The notes: generated by a model from the letters alone, not told the origin. A stretch of 64,000 nt of DNA from Corbicula japonica (GCA_038501625.1 JAZAYU010000127.1:1550001-1614000); one strand, 5' to 3'; shown: positions 42,521-54,800, numbered from the stretch's first letter. Numbers and translations: made by a program.

Positions 42521-44410
42521 CCAACTATTTGTGCGCAACAAGCTCTTTTCTATGTTGTATTCGCGCACAACCCAGTTACTATTCAATTCAATGCGGAAAT
42601 TTTTTCTTCTATGTCTATATGCCAGCGATCAGAATTTGAGTCGCAACTTTAGCGGCTCCATAAAGCATCTTAAACCTTATGTATCTTAAAAAAATTTACA
42701 TACCTGAAAAGCCACATTCAAGTCGAATCAATATATTATGTAATCCTTTATAAATAACGGTATCATTTTTTAAGCAAAACTTTTAAACCTCCACCCATGT
42801 CAAATTATTTCGATTGCGCCGCTTAAAGTTTACCTGACTCACGTTTATTGATAAACTTCACCGTACCAGCTTGAAATATGTACTGCAGAAATTCTTGCTA
42901 CGGTCAATACAAAGCAACTTATGGATAAAGGTTTGATGAATAAAAGAAAGTATAACTATCTGCAAATATAATTAACAAGGTAATTTACACAACATTATTA
43001 AAGATGCAATTGAAACTTAATATAGCGGGGCGGGTATCTAAACAGATTTTATTGTTACTTTTATCATTATCAATGTTTTATAACAACATTGAAACATACC
43101 AGTATTGAAATTTTCATGTGGGGGTGAAAAAATAACAGACTTTAAATCGGGTCGATTTCCACCACAGTTTTGATCGTAACTGCTTGAGATGTAAAGGACA
43201 GACATCTATAAAAAGTCAGTATGATAACGGGTCTGTGCTTGCCGTCGAATTATTGAGACTACCCCAAGCTGTGTTTCATGCCCTTCATAAAGGGTTATAT
43301 TGCTTTGCACATGTTGATATAACAATAAAAATGCATATAACATAAACCATATAAAGACTTCTGTCAGTTTACTGTTAAATCCATCATACTGTTTCACCAG
43401 ACTTTCGGTATTGTATTATAATTAAATTAACTACCGGAACTGAATTAGAGACTTGCGCAGTGAAACAGTCAAACTATCGGTATCTGCTGGTTTTGATACC
43501 CGTATGATACCTATTGCCAAACATTTACTGGTAAGCCACCTAAATAATGTGTTTTTCACGATGTGCTTATTGTACAGTGGACTTTTTTGACAGGGCGTAA
43601 AAATATTCGAAGAATTTCTAAAATAAAGGAGATTAAAGCTGATTTGGTAAGATTTTGCCCCTTATCGACATTGTCATTCCTGAGATTTATTTTTTCTTGT
43701 GCTTTTAGTAAAAATTTAGTTAATAAATCTGCCTGTTTTTTCGGTTGAGAATTGTTGAATATGTTTGATAATTTTTGGTTTTTCTTTATTATTTTTCTTG
43801 TCAATACATATTTAAATATTTTTTAAAAACGTAGTAAACAAATGCAAAATTTCTGCATGACCTCACATGACTCTTCAGTACCAGTCAATTTACCAGAGAG
43901 GTTTCGTACCAGTTGAATTTGTTTAATATGGAATTCTGAGACAATTATGAACAAATCATACTGGCAAGTTTCTTCCATGTATTTCAAATGCATGACATAT
44001 TGTTTATTTAATGAAAATGTAGTTACATGGTTAAAGTGTTAGACTGACTGACAAGTTGCACGGTCAGAGCCTGGATGAAAGTCTCATAAGATGAGGATGT
44101 GGGGTATTTGTCTCACACTTAGCTGGGAATTAGCTGTGACCTTATGCTTATGTTATCACTACAGTATTATTTTCATGCAGAGGATTAATACTGAATGCTA
44201 TATGTTATATGCTTTTTAGACTAACAAATATGTGAATAAGAACAGCTTGTAATGAAGTTTCAAATAGTTGGCCAAAATATTAGTTGATACATACAAAAGT
44301 TTCATGAATATGTCTATTTAAACCAATATACCCATAAACCTTTAGTTACATACTAAAGGTTTGCATATGAAATACCAGCAAACATTAAATATTAAGGGTC
44401 CAAAAAGGAA
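42521..44410. other. Non-coding stretch, nothing recognised
   Basis: AT-rich sequence without convincing exons. Several short ORFs (e.g. 43206-43397, 43556-43804) have no recognisable protein features. Confidence 0.45.
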
Positions 44411-46580
44411 CAACAGTCAGTCAACCTTCAGTCACAACCAGTCTAGATTGACATCAGCCTACTGTCACAGTCCACCTCCAGTCACAACCAGTCTAGACCT
44501 AGATCAGCCCACTGTCACAGTCCACCTCCAGTCACAACCAGTCTATACCTAGATCAGCCCACTGTCACAGTTCACCTTCAGTGACAACCAGTCTAGATCT
44601 ACATAAGTGTATTTTCACAGTCCATCTTCAGTCACAACTGGTCCAGACCTAGAAATAGACCACCCTACTGTCTCAGTTTCCTAGATCTAAATAAGTCTAT
44701 TGTCACAGTCAACTTCAGTCACAACCAGTTAAGATTGACATAAACCTACTGTCACAGTCCACCTTCAGTCACAACCAGTCAGGACCTAGACATGCCTACA
44801 GTCACAGTCCTCCTTCAGTCCAAACCAGTCAAGATCTAGATCTAGATCACCCTACTGACACAGTTTCCCCTGCTGTCACAAGCAGTCTAGACCTAAAATC
44901 AGTCTATTGTCACAGTCCACCTTCAGTCACAACCAGTCTAGATTGACATAAGCCTACCATCACCGTCCACCTTCAGTCACAACCAGTCTAGACCTAGATC
45001 AGCCTACTGACACAGTCCTACTTTAGTCACAAACAGTCTAGATTGACATTAGCCTACTGTCACAGACCACCTTCAGTCACAACCAGTCTAGATCTAGATC
45101 AGCCTACTGTCACAGTTTCCATGCAGTCACAACCAGCAAGATCTAGATTAGCCCACTGTCACAGTCCACCTTCAGTAATGACCAGTCTAGACCTAGATCA
45201 GCCTACTGTCACAGTCCACCTTCAGTGACAACTAGTCTAGATCTAGATCACCTTACTGTCACAGTCCACCTTCAGTGATAACCAGTCTAGACCTAGATCA
45301 GCCCACTGTCACAGTCCACCTTCAGTGACAACCATTCTAGATCTAGATCACCTTACTGTCACAGTACACCTTCAGTGACAACCGGTCTAGATCTAGATCA
45401 CCCTACTGTCACAGTCCACCTTCAGTGACAACCATTCTAGATCTAGATCACCTACTGTCACAGTCCACCTTCAGTGACAACCAGTCAAGATCTAGATCAC
45501 CATACTGTCACAGTCCACCTTCAGTGACAACCAGTCTAGATCTAGATCAGCCTACTGTCACAGTCCACCTTCAGTGACAACCATTCTAGATCTAGATCAC
45601 CATACTGTCACAGTCCACCTTCAGTGACAACCAGTCTAGATCAAGATCACCTTACTGTCACAGTCCACCTTCAGTGACAACCAGTCTAGATCTAGATCAC
45701 CTTACTGTCACAGTCCACCTTCAGTGACAACCATTCTAGACCTAGATCAGCCCTCTGTCACAGTCCACCTCCAGTAACAACCAGTCTAGATCTAGATCAC
45801 CCTACTGTCACAGTCCACCTTCAGTGACAACCAGTCTAGATCTAGATCACCTTACTGTCACAGTCCACCTTCAATAACAACCAGTCTAGATCTTGATCAG
45901 CGGACTGTAACAGTCCACCTTCAGTGACAACCAGTCTAGATCTAGATCACCCTACTGTCACAGTCCACCTCCAGTCACAACCAGTCTAGACCGAGATCAG
46001 CCCACTGTCACAGTCCACCTTCAGTGACAACCAGTCTAGATCTAGATCACCATACTGTCACAGTCCACCTTCAGTGACAACCAGTCTAGACCTAAATCAG
46101 CCTACAGTGAGTCACAGTCCACCTTCAGTGACAACCATTCTAGATCTAGATCACCTTACTGTCACAGTCCACCTTCAGTGACAATCAGTCTAGATCTAGA
46201 TCACCCTACTGTTACAGTCCACCTTCAGTGACAACCTGTCTAGACCTAGATCAGCCTACAGTGAGTCACAGTCCACCTTCAGTGACAACCAGTCTAGACC
46301 TAAATCAGCCGATTGTCACCGTCCACCTTCATTGACAACCAGTCTAGATCTAGATAAGTGTATTATCACAGTCCATCTTCAGTCACAACCAGTCTAGATC
46401 TAGATCACCCTACTGTCACAGTCCACCTTCAGTGACAACCAGTCTAGATCTAGATAAGTGTATTGTCACAGTCCATCTTCAGTGACAACCAGTCTAGATC
46501 TAGGTCACCCTACTGTCACCTTCCACCTTCAGTAACAACCAGTCTAGATCTAGATCACCCTACTGTCACAGTCCACCTTT
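44411..46580. repeat. 50-bp minisatellite, ~43 units
   Basis: The unit is CACAGTCCACCTTCAGTGAC, then AACCAGTCTAGATCTAGATC, then ACC(A/C/T)TACTGT. Spacing between units is 50 bp through the middle, with more diverged units at the left. Each unit holds TCTAGATCTAGA, which is self-complementary. Short ORFs inside are artefacts of the repeat. Confidence 0.95.
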
Positions 46581-46654
46581 TAGACACTCCATTGAACAGT
46601 AAATAGAGCACCTCTTTTTTCCTGTCAGTTATGCAAATTAAACAATGTTTATGG

Positions 46655-46855
46655 GTTAAAGCCAGGGTTCACAAGCTGCTGAATCTCAAGGGACATTTTT
46701 GTAACTTTTTAGTGGATTCTGGAAATTAATAGCAAAAATCCCCCTTATTTAAGGAAAAAAAGACCCTTCAGCTAAAATCATGTGGGTCAAAATGAGGGTT
46801 TTTAAAAATTTTAATTCAAAGGGTCATTTTCTGGGTCAAATGGAACCACTGGTTA
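46655..46855. repeat. ~200-bp interspersed repeat with GGTTC ends
   Basis: A diverged copy of 7380-7577, running from CCAGGGTTCACAAGCTG to GGGTCAAATGGAACCACTG with AAAGACCCTTCAGC in the middle. Confidence 0.6.
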
Positions 46856-48485
46856 AAGCATTGATTGTATTTATCCGATGCAGAGAATGTTCCTTTCCTT
46901 CAACTGCTGTAATAATCTTAAATACGTTATTTATATGTTTATTTATGGAAATTTGATGGAATGTTAATTGGTTACTTATAAGGAAAATCAGTTGGAAAAA
47001 CCAGCAACAATTGGGGAATTGTTTCATTTTGCTAGTGATGCTATTACTCTGGATTGATGAATTTTTTAGTTTTATCCTTGCTTAGTCATATTTCCAGTTT
47101 ATACCTACTTTGACCATGGAATGAGATGATTTTCTAGGTTAATTGACCTACTGCATCTCCTTCTAATGTCACCTTTAACACTAGCAAAATTGAACCCGAC
47201 AGTTGCATATTTTGTAACATTTAAGTGATTCATCTCAATCAGCCTGGCTTCCTGCCTATCGTTGCTTCCTATCTACTCTTCTTTATATATACAGCCTTAA
47301 AATGCATGCCTCCCACTCAACATGGGAGGTGGGGATGTGTCATTATAAAAAAAACTGTCCGCAGTTACAGTTTTATTCACCTAATTTACTTCAAAAGAAA
47401 TTAAATCATGAAAATGTGATGGGTTGCACAGTTGACATGTGAGTTTGGCCAGTTTGATATATTAGAGAGATTTGTCATTTATAATGTATTAATGTTTGTA
47501 TTTACGGCTGGCCTGGGTCATTGTAAGTTATAGGATTGTGGGAAGCTTTTACTGGAATTGTTGTAAGAAGTCTATACCTTTGGTTAATATAATTATGTGA
47601 ATGTGTTAGTTTGTCAGAATTGAATATAAGTGATATATGCATGAAAAAAACAACACAAAAAGGATGTAAGTACATTAGATCTTGTAAGTACAATGGTTAT
47701 AGGTTGCCTTAGTCTTGGTCAGTATTAATTGTTAAACATTTATCAGAGGCAATTGTAGTTAAACCTTTGATATATCGTCACCTCAGTTTTATAATCTTCA
47801 GTACCATTAAAATAAGAAAGAGATAGTTATACCATTTTTTGTTATTTTTAAGGTGACAGTACAACATTTTGTATAAAAACAACTTTAAATTTTAATTTCA
47901 ACATTAAAATATATTCATTTATTTCAATTTTACAACGTTTCTAGGATTTCAAGATTAGGACTTAAAAAATTTAGTCCTGATAATACATTTGTATTGACTG
48001 TGAGATCCCTATTTTTAAAAAAAGACTGGATTTGTACATGAATATACATGAGTTGTGTTGTTATTTCTTCGAAGTATTTATCTCTGTAATTTTATTTGGG
48101 AGTAACTTTTGTTTTTTTAATAGATTGTTCAAGACTTAGTTATGTTCAAGGTCAGGTTATAAGTCGTTCATTTCATGCATCTTCAGTTAATTAATGGAAG
48201 TTTTGAATGTATTTTATGTTGATATTTAATTATTTATTATATTAATATTTTCAACAAAAGACATTTTATTTCTCATTTTCTTGTTCATTCATGTAGAAAT
48301 ATCTTATCATTAGGCATGGTACTGTTTGCTTGTATTTGGGGCTGAATTTAAGCCTTATTCCTAATGTCAAACATATTTTACATAATTATGGAAGAAGTAA
48401 TATTTCAAATCAGTGCCAGTCTGTTAATAAGCACTTGACTTAAAAATTGCCATAAATTAGAATGATTTACATGTAATTGGTCCCT
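46856..48485. other. Non-coding stretch, nothing recognised
   Basis: AT-rich sequence with no supported exon. At 48486-48640 there is TTCTCCCT/GGGAGAA-rich sequence similar in style to the repeat nested at 9978-10161. Confidence 0.45.
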
Positions 48486-48659
48486 AAAGTACAGGGAATG
48501 GCTTGAAGAGAGACCTGGGAGAAATAGTCTCCATAACTTCTCCCTCTACTGAGCCAAGGGAAAAGTTTTTACCTATATATCTCTTTTAGAAAGTTGAAAA
48601 CTTTCAAAACTTCTCCCTAAATTGGCAAAACTTCTCCCTGTTCTCACAGCCTAAGCCGA

Positions 48660-48824
48660 TCCCCGTCCTGATGTACACTGTTTGCTTTAGATTTATTTTA
48701 TTACTTCCAACCAAGAAGTGATCATTGTAGATCCTCAGATCTGATGGCATAGATGAGCTCGCAGATCTGGAGCTACATTGTTCACACATGGGATAAAAGC
48801 TGAATCATTGGAATACAGGGTTAA
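48660..48824. mobile_element. GATC-rich MITE, right portion
   Basis: Contains CCTGATGTACACTGTTTGC, ATTGTAGATCCTCAGATC and a right end ATTGGAATACAGGGTTAA. The left end is lost. Confidence 0.65.
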
Positions 48825-48891
48825 AAATCCAGAAAAAAAACTTTCTCTAGCCACAGTAAGGAAAAGTACTAAGACGTTCTGGTCCCAAGGT

Positions 48892-49023
48892 TATAAAACT
48901 GAGAATGGAAACTGGTCCTAAATCTCAAGCATCTGATAATTGGCTGAAATAGCGACCAGTCACCATTTCAGCTAATCAGATACTTGAGACTGGTTTCAAA
49001 TCTCAGTTTTATAATCTTCAGCA
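48892..49023. mobile_element. Palindromic MITE
   Basis: Starts GTCCCAAGGTTATAAAAC and ends TTTATAATCTTCAGCA, flanked by CTG on the left and CAG on the right. Centre GCGACCAGTCACC. The right arm has a small deletion. Confidence 0.8.
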
Positions 49024-49390
49024 CAGATTCGGATATTGTTGAGCATATTTTCCAATTTGGGAAAGGCTTATTTGTAAGAAGCTAATTGTAACTAATGTAA
49101 TAACAGACCGGAGTTGTAGACTGATCAATTTACATCAGCTTCTAGGTCTCCAAAATTCACGGAAAATTAACAAAAATCAATGCCAGACTGTAATCATGGT
49201 GTAACAGGGAAGAATTCAGACCCTAAAAGTGCCAAAGTTTGCAGGATTAGAGAAATAAATAACATTTTTAGACACTGTCCTGTCATCCTGGGAAATTACT
49301 TCCATTAATTTTACATGTTAGTTGGTTGATCTCTGATTTGGGGAGTCTCCTATTAATGCTCTTGTACTCAGTTTCACAAGTCCTTCTTTG

Positions 49391-49619
49391 TTATAACACT
49401 TTCCTCCATATTAACGCATTTTTAAAGCATGTGCGACCAGTGTAGATCCAGATCAGCCGGCACATCCGTGCCATCTGATCAGGATCTGCACTGATCGCAG
49501 TTTGGTCAGAAATAACCTAACAAATCAAAGTGAACAGTTTAGATCCTGATCAGACAGCTGATCTGGATCTAAACTGTTCGCCCTAGCAATAAAGGTGTTT
49601 CTATGGAGGAAAGGGTTAA
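49391..49619. mobile_element. TTAA-type GATC-rich MITE, near-complete
   Basis: Starts TTATAACACTTTCCTCCA and ends CTATGGAGGAAAGGGTTAA. Hairpin 1 GATCAGCCGGCACATCC, spacer GGTCAGAAATAACCTAAC, hairpin 2 partly deleted. Confidence 0.85.
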
Positions 49620-49898
49620 TGATCTTGTACTCAGTGTCACAAGTCCTTTCTTGTTTTTTCATGAGAATTTTAGCACTTTATTTCATTTATGCAGGGTTTT
49701 AAATCCACACAGTGCAGAATTGGAGAAAATATTCTTATCAAATCTTAATAGAAAGAAGTATGCAAAGCTAAAAGTGATTCAGTTGTTTGTTGTAAGATTA
49801 AATGTTACATGTTTTCTGGGATTTGTGCATGATTATGTGAATCCAGAAGAATAAAGCATAAATTGAATAAATGTTTGGTTGTAATAATTTACAAAAAA

Positions 49899-50128
49899 TT
49901 TAATATATGCATTTTTAAGCATGTGCGACCAGTGTAGGTCCAGATCAGCTGGCACATCCGTGCCATCTAATCAGGATCTGCACTTGTCGCATTTTGGTCA
50001 GGAATAACCTAATGATTAAAAAAGCTAACAGTTTAGATCCTGATCAGACGGCAAGGATGTGCCAGCTGATCTGGATCTAAACTGTCTGCCCTCACAATAA
50101 AGGTGTATCTACAGGAGGAAAGGGTTAA
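49899..50128. mobile_element. TTAA-type GATC-rich MITE, left end truncated
   Basis: Left GCATTTTTAAGCATGTGCG, hairpins at GATCAGCTGGCACATCCG and CAGACGGCAAGGATGTGCC, right end CAGGAGGAAAGGGTTAA. The left CCCTTTCCTCC is missing. Confidence 0.82.
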
Positions 50129-50499
50129 CAAATTGTTTAAACCTATCTTTGAAACAAGAAAATAATAAATCGTTTTCAGTTAAGCACCTGTCTTCATAGT
50201 AGGGGCTAAACTGCAATTTGCATGGCTCAACTGTTTCCACATTCAACTTTCTGATTTATGTATTTAGATTTTAGTTATTTTTTGTTTATGCAGAAATCAG
50301 ATATAATCGATAATGCTTAATTTATGGACAAATATTTATAAAATGACTGCTGTATATCTGTATTTCCACCTTAGGGCTTTTCATTGGATTTTCATTTTAG
50401 ACAAACTTAAGTTTTGCTGACAAATTGTTAAGTAGGCAATATTTATTTTAAGGTTTATTATTCTTTTTCATTATACATAAATGTTTTAACTCCAAGGAA

Positions 50500-50790
50500 A
50501 AAATTTTTATAACATGGGTGACCGTTACAATCAAGATCAACCTGCACATGTGTGCCCAAGGTTATAAAACTGAGCATGGAAACCAGTCTCAAATCTCAAG
50601 CATCTGATTGGCTGAAATGGCGACTGGTCGCCATTTCAGCCAATCAGATGCTTGAGATTTGAGACTGGTTTCCAAACTCAGTTTTATAACCTTCAGCCCC
50701 GTGCTGTCTGATCTGGATCTACACTAGTCACTTTTTAGTAAGATAAACCTAATGAATTGAAAATCTTGATCAGACAGGTTAGGCAATATA
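50500..50790. mobile_element. GATC-rich MITE fragment with nested palindromic MITE
   Basis: TTATAACATGGGTGACCG and ATCAAGATCAACCTGCAC on the left, GCTGTCTGATCTGGATC on the right. The palindromic element splits hairpin 1 at the CACATGTG|CCGTGC site. Confidence 0.72.
50553..50698. mobile_element. Palindromic MITE, asymmetric-end type, near-perfect arms
   Basis: 146 bp. Starts TGCCCAAGGTTATAAAAC and ends TTTATAACCTTCAGCC. Between them the arms are nearly perfect complements around GGCGACTGGTCGCC. It is one of the youngest-looking copies. Confidence 0.88.
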
Positions 50791-50802
50791 TTAAAAAATA
50801 TT

Positions 50803-51094
50803 TTAGATTCTCATCCCCACGCCCGCCCCTGTCCAAAACCTCCCGCCCCCAAAATTTTTTTTTGTAAAAAAATCAGAACATAATTATTCTGTTCCAGACA
50901 GAACGGGTTTTAGACCATCCCGGATATGAAAAAAACATGGCTGATATTATAAAGATTCTGGAAACTATAAATGCCATTTTCTCAAAATTTTAATTTAGTT
51001 TTTACTTCTGTTCTCAGGTATTTCGTTAATAAAAAATAAAAATTAAAAAGTGTCCACCCGCCCCTTTTTTTACAAAATCCGGATGAGAATCTAA
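50803..51094. mobile_element. 292-bp element with TTAGATTCTCATCC ends
   Basis: TTAGATTCTCATCC at the left is mirrored by GGATGAGAATCTAA at the right; inside them are CGCCCGCCCC and CCCGCCCCTTTTTTT sequences. There is no ORF. It is probably a MITE of unknown superfamily; only one copy is in the window. Confidence 0.6.
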
Positions 51095-51114
51095 TAATTT
51101 ATTTTCTCTGGCCT

Positions 51115-51435
51115 TAACGCTTTGCTCTATAGATACCTTTATTGCCTGGGAAATCAGTGTAGATCAAAATCATCCAGCACATCTGTGCCATCTTGTAAAT
51201 CTTGATCAGGCAGGTTAACGCTTTACTACATAGAAACATTTTTATTGCCTGGGCGATCAGTGTAGATCCAGATCAGCCAGCACATTTGTGCCATCTGATC
51301 AGGATGTACAATGTTTGCTTTTAGATGAATTAGTTTTTTCTGACCAAGTAGCGTACTGTGTAGATCCAGATCAAACAGCACATTTGTGTCAGCTGATCTG
51401 AATCTACCGTATTTTCACATGTACAAAAAGGAATA
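51115..51435. mobile_element. Two GATC-rich MITE copies in tandem, one partial
   Basis: TTAACGCTTTGCTCTATAG begins the first (to about 51209) and TTAACGCTTTACTACATAG the second. Both contain TTTATTGCCTGGG..ATCAGTG and GATCAGCCAGCACA(T/C). The second ends in worn sequence near 51435. Confidence 0.75.
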
Positions 51436-51438
51436 TAA

Positions 51439-51543
51439 TAACCCTTTCCTGTACAGACACACCTTTATTGCTAGGGCGAACAGTTTAGATCCAGATCAGC
51501 CGGCACATGCGTAAAAATGCGTATATATCCAGGAAAGGGTTAA
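51439..51543. mobile_element. Short TTAA-type GATC-rich MITE
   Basis: Starts TAATAACCCTTTCCTGTAC and ends TATCCAGGAAAGGGTTAA. Internal deletion leaves one half hairpin (TTAGATCCAGATCAGCC). It is 105 bp against ~240 for full copies. Confidence 0.8.
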
Positions 51544-51997
51544 ATGGAGTAAAAGGTAACTGTGTCTTGCATTTTTGATCTTTGCATTGTTGATCTATTT
51601 AATACTGACAATGTTACTTTACTATAACTTACAACAGGGAAGAGAAAAACTTACACGTTTTGTACTAATTTACATGATTACCTGGTCAACGTACACAAGT
51701 ATACATGTCAGTCCCTCGGGGAAAGTGACAAACACTAATTGGTATGATCACGCACACATTTGTACAATGATTTTATTGTACAGTTCAGTAAGATAAATGA
51801 TACTTCGAAAATTGCTTCTGAAATTTTTTTTTTAACATAGCTTCTGAAATTATTTTTTTTACTTTGAGATCCAGTACTAGCCATGTTCAATGTTGCATTA
51901 ATTTTTCTGATTACTAATTTTCACAATTTGTCAGAAAATTGCCACTAGTAACATTTTAATTGTAACTAAAAATAATAGCTTTCTACTATCCCTTTTC
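51544..51997. other. Non-coding stretch, nothing recognised
   Basis: AT-rich. A 73-aa ORF at 51575-51796 starts with a hydrophobic stretch, but no splice context, family or conservation signal supports it. Confidence 0.4.
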
Positions 51998-52553
51998 GCC
52001 TATCATTTAATGAGTAATATAAAACAAGTATTAAAGTGCTAATGTTTTTAATTATAAGCATGTGATAAATGTATGTATGGAAAGGGTTTAATAGATCAAT
52101 AGATTTTATTAAATTAATTATAAGGTCTTTTGTCATGTTTTTTTAAAATTAAAATTGTTAATAAAGTAAGCAACATGTTTGCTAAATATATTATAAAGAT
52201 ACTACCTTATATAATGTTACATGTATATATATCTAGGCCAGTTGATTTTTTTCACTGCGAGGGGAACGGGCCCATGCCTATCATTTAATGAGTAATATAA
52301 AACAAGTATTAAAGTGCTAATGTTTTTAATTATAAGCATGTGATAAATGTATGTATGGAAAGGGTTTAATAGATCAATAGATTTTATTAAATTAATTATA
52401 AGGTCTTTTGTCATGTTTTTTTAAAATTAAAATTGTTAATAAAGTAAGCAACATGTTTGCTAAATATATTATAAAGATACTACCTTATATAATGTTACAT
52501 GTATATATATCTAGGCCAGTTGATTTTTTTCACTGCGAGGGGAACGGGCCCAT
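51998..52553. repeat. Direct duplication, 2 x 278 bp
   Basis: GCCTATCATTTAATGAG at 51998 recurs at 52276, and the following 278 bases repeat essentially without change, ending GGGGAACGGGCCCATGCC. Near-identity means the duplication is very recent or an assembly artefact. Confidence 0.93.
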
Positions 52554-52696
52554 GCCCTAATTTTTGGGGGAAATCGTGTGGAACTTTATCTGGTGCAAAG
52601 TTACTTTTTGAGGAAAACTGTATGATTTTAAAGAAATTTTCTGAGGGGAAGGTGTCTGTCAGTGGCCCCTACTAAAGAAAGAAAAAAAGCCCTGAA
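52528..52696. repeat. Interspersed repeat, diverged copy
   Basis: CACTGCGAGGGGAACGGG, GAGGAAAACTGTATGATT and CTACTAAAGAAAGAAAAAA correspond to the repeat at 8098-8294. Confidence 0.55.
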
Positions 52697-53055
52697 GGCA
52701 CATGTTGATGAAAATGTATTTAATATATTGTTAATGTTTGTTAATAACAGTGAAAACAATTTATGTGTTGTAGTTATACATCTTAAAATGAAAAAAAAAA
52801 CAACAACACAATATTTTATGTTGACCTTAAATATATGTTACATTGTAAATAAGTGATATTTGAAATTTATCGCTAAGTGATACAATATGTTAAATAGCTA
52901 CATATTGTTTTCTTACAATATGGGCATTATGTAGAAATGTAGAAGTCATGATGTTATCTGACCTGGAAGTATCTTATTACATTATGTTTGTCATGACAGT
53001 GGATAAATTGCTTCTGTTTACAGACAACAGCTAATTCAAGAAGTTCCTCCTGAGT

Positions 53056-53201
53056 ATGGCATAATCAATAAAACTTGAGATTTGAGACCTGTCTCAAATC
53101 TCAAGCATCTGATTGGCTGAAATGGCGACAGGTCGCCATTTCAGCCAATCAGATGCTTGAGATTTGAGACTGGTCTCCTGATTTAGTTTTGATCTTGTGC
53201 C
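53056..53201. mobile_element. Palindromic MITE
   Basis: Left end worn (AATCAATAAAACTTGAG); right end TAGTTTTGATCTTGTGCC followed by CAG. The inner arms are near-perfect complements around GGCGACAGGTCGCC. Confidence 0.82.
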
Positions 53202-53494
53202 CAGAGTTTGGTGTAATCAATACTTCAACAACACTTCCAGAATGGAAAACTAATCCATGGGGATGACTTGTGAAATTTCAAACATTGATGCTTGAATGAT
53301 GATACTCTGTTAATGAATGGTGATAGATTTTTATTTAAAGGATAGGAATTCCGTTGTAAAGGTTGTTATTTAAAGGATAGTCATTCCCTTGAAAGGTATT
53401 CAAATTATGAAAATGTTGTTCTTGATAATTTTTTCTGTATTTTTTTTCTGTATAGTTGATAATGTTTTTATCTGTAGGAAAAGGCAATACTTAC

Positions 53495-53660
53495 AATATA
53501 TACAAAACACTTTGTTCTTCCGTGCTGTGGTCACAAAAACTTTTCTTTGGCTGTAACTTTGAAGTTTTTTATTATTTCTAAATCAAACTTTCCTATTATA
53601 TGGCATATGACAACATGGCCATGATAAAGCCCAAATCTTCAGGCACAGATGTCTGAGTGA
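53495..53660. repeat. Interspersed repeat fragment
   Basis: TGTGGTCACAAAAACTTTTC, TTTGGCTGTAACTTTGAAG and ACATGGCCATGATAAAGCC resemble the repeat at 8555-8752. Confidence 0.5.
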
Positions 53661-53741
53661 TCTGGATCTACACTGTTCGCACATGTGATAAAGTGATTAT
53701 ATATGGAGGAATATAAGTATCATGCATGAGTGTGAGGTTAA

Positions 53742-53840
53742 GATGGAAAAATCTGTCACCGAGGGTTAACTGTTTTGCGGGAACGAGGCTCTGCCGAGTT
53801 CCCGCCAAAACAGTTAACCCGAGGTGACAGATTTTTCTAT
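53742..53840. repeat. Inverted repeat, ~45-bp arms
   Basis: AAAAATCTGTCACC, then GAGGGTTAACTGTTTTG and CGGGAAC, is mirrored by GTTCCCGCCAAAACAGTTAACCC..GGTGACAGATTTTT-type sequence in separate blocks. The centre is near 53790 (GAGGCTCTGCCGAG). Outside it ATGCATGAGTG and TTTCTCATGCAAG extend the symmetry weakly. Unrelated to the two main MITE families. Confidence 0.85.
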
Positions 53841-54660
53841 CTTTACCGAATTTCTCATGCAAGATACTTTTTCTTGCATACCTTTTATTATTTATAACAT
53901 TTTTGTGTAAGTATACAAACTTATTTATTTTCATTATGCTGAAATATTGACGTTAAAGCAATCTTTTTTATAAATGACGTCACTAACTTGAATATATTAC
54001 GTCAGATATTTGAAGACGTGACGTCACTCACGTGACTCATTCTACATGGGGGGGTGTAGGATCGAAATTTCCTACACGGGTGAAAACACCGGATGACCTG
54101 ATCTGGTATGCAAGAAAGGGTTAAACCAATTCTGAGAATTTAAGAGACTGACAGAAGAGTTTTTATTAATTCTTGCTGAATATTTCATTAATATTTAAAG
54201 CAATATAACTTGTTATTTTATTTAAAAAGGAATTGATTACTGATCACTGTGATATTTTGTTGTTAAAAAATTGGCCCTATGATTGAAAATTGATAAACAT
54301 TGAAATTCATGAAAAGTACATTTTGTAATTTTAAACATTGAAATTAATTAGAAGTTTGTCTATCTAGCTAATGTTTAAATGTATAAATTAAAATAAGTAA
54401 ACACTTTGAATTATCAAAAAAAGGAAAAGTTAGGAACAGTTGAGAGATTATTTCCTGCAAGTTCTTTGAGTCGATACTGGCTTGAGGCTAAATAATGATT
54501 AGAACTGTAACACTGGATGTTTAGAAATTTGTCAAAGACAAATCGATACATTATAAGCTGCACCATCAAGTTTGAAATTGATTTCATGATCGTGAATACA
54601 AATTCATTTATAATTGATACATTAACTACTTGAATACTATATTTACTTCATTTATTGTTC
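53841..54660. other. Non-coding stretch
   Basis: AT-rich. It contains TGACGTCA-like motifs around 53970-54030 (GACGTCACTAAC, GTGACGTCACTCACGTGAC) within about 60 bp. GATC-rich fragments lie at 54090-54125. No gene seen. Confidence 0.4.
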
Positions 54661-54663
54661 GTT

Positions 54664-54800
54664 AACCCCTGAAGTGCTAAGCACAGCATTAATTTTGTCA
54701 CATTTGTGACCAGTGTAGATTCAGGTCAGTCTGCTCATCCACACAGTCTGATCAGGGTCTACACTGTTTATTATTCAGTCAATAAATAAAGTACATACAT
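54664..54800. mobile_element. GATC-rich MITE fragment
   Basis: GTTAACCCCTGAAGTGC, ACCAGTGTAGATTCAGGTC and CAGTCTGATCAGGGTCTAC match the left half of the family. Confidence 0.65.

Noticed and set aside
44411..46580. Regularly spaced repeats suggesting a CRISPR array
   Set aside because: Units are contiguous 50-bp repeats with no unique spacers, in animal DNA; it is a minisatellite.
51575..51796. 73-aa ORF with a hydrophobic start
   Set aside because: No family resemblance, no splice or promoter context, and it lies between MITEs in AT-rich DNA.
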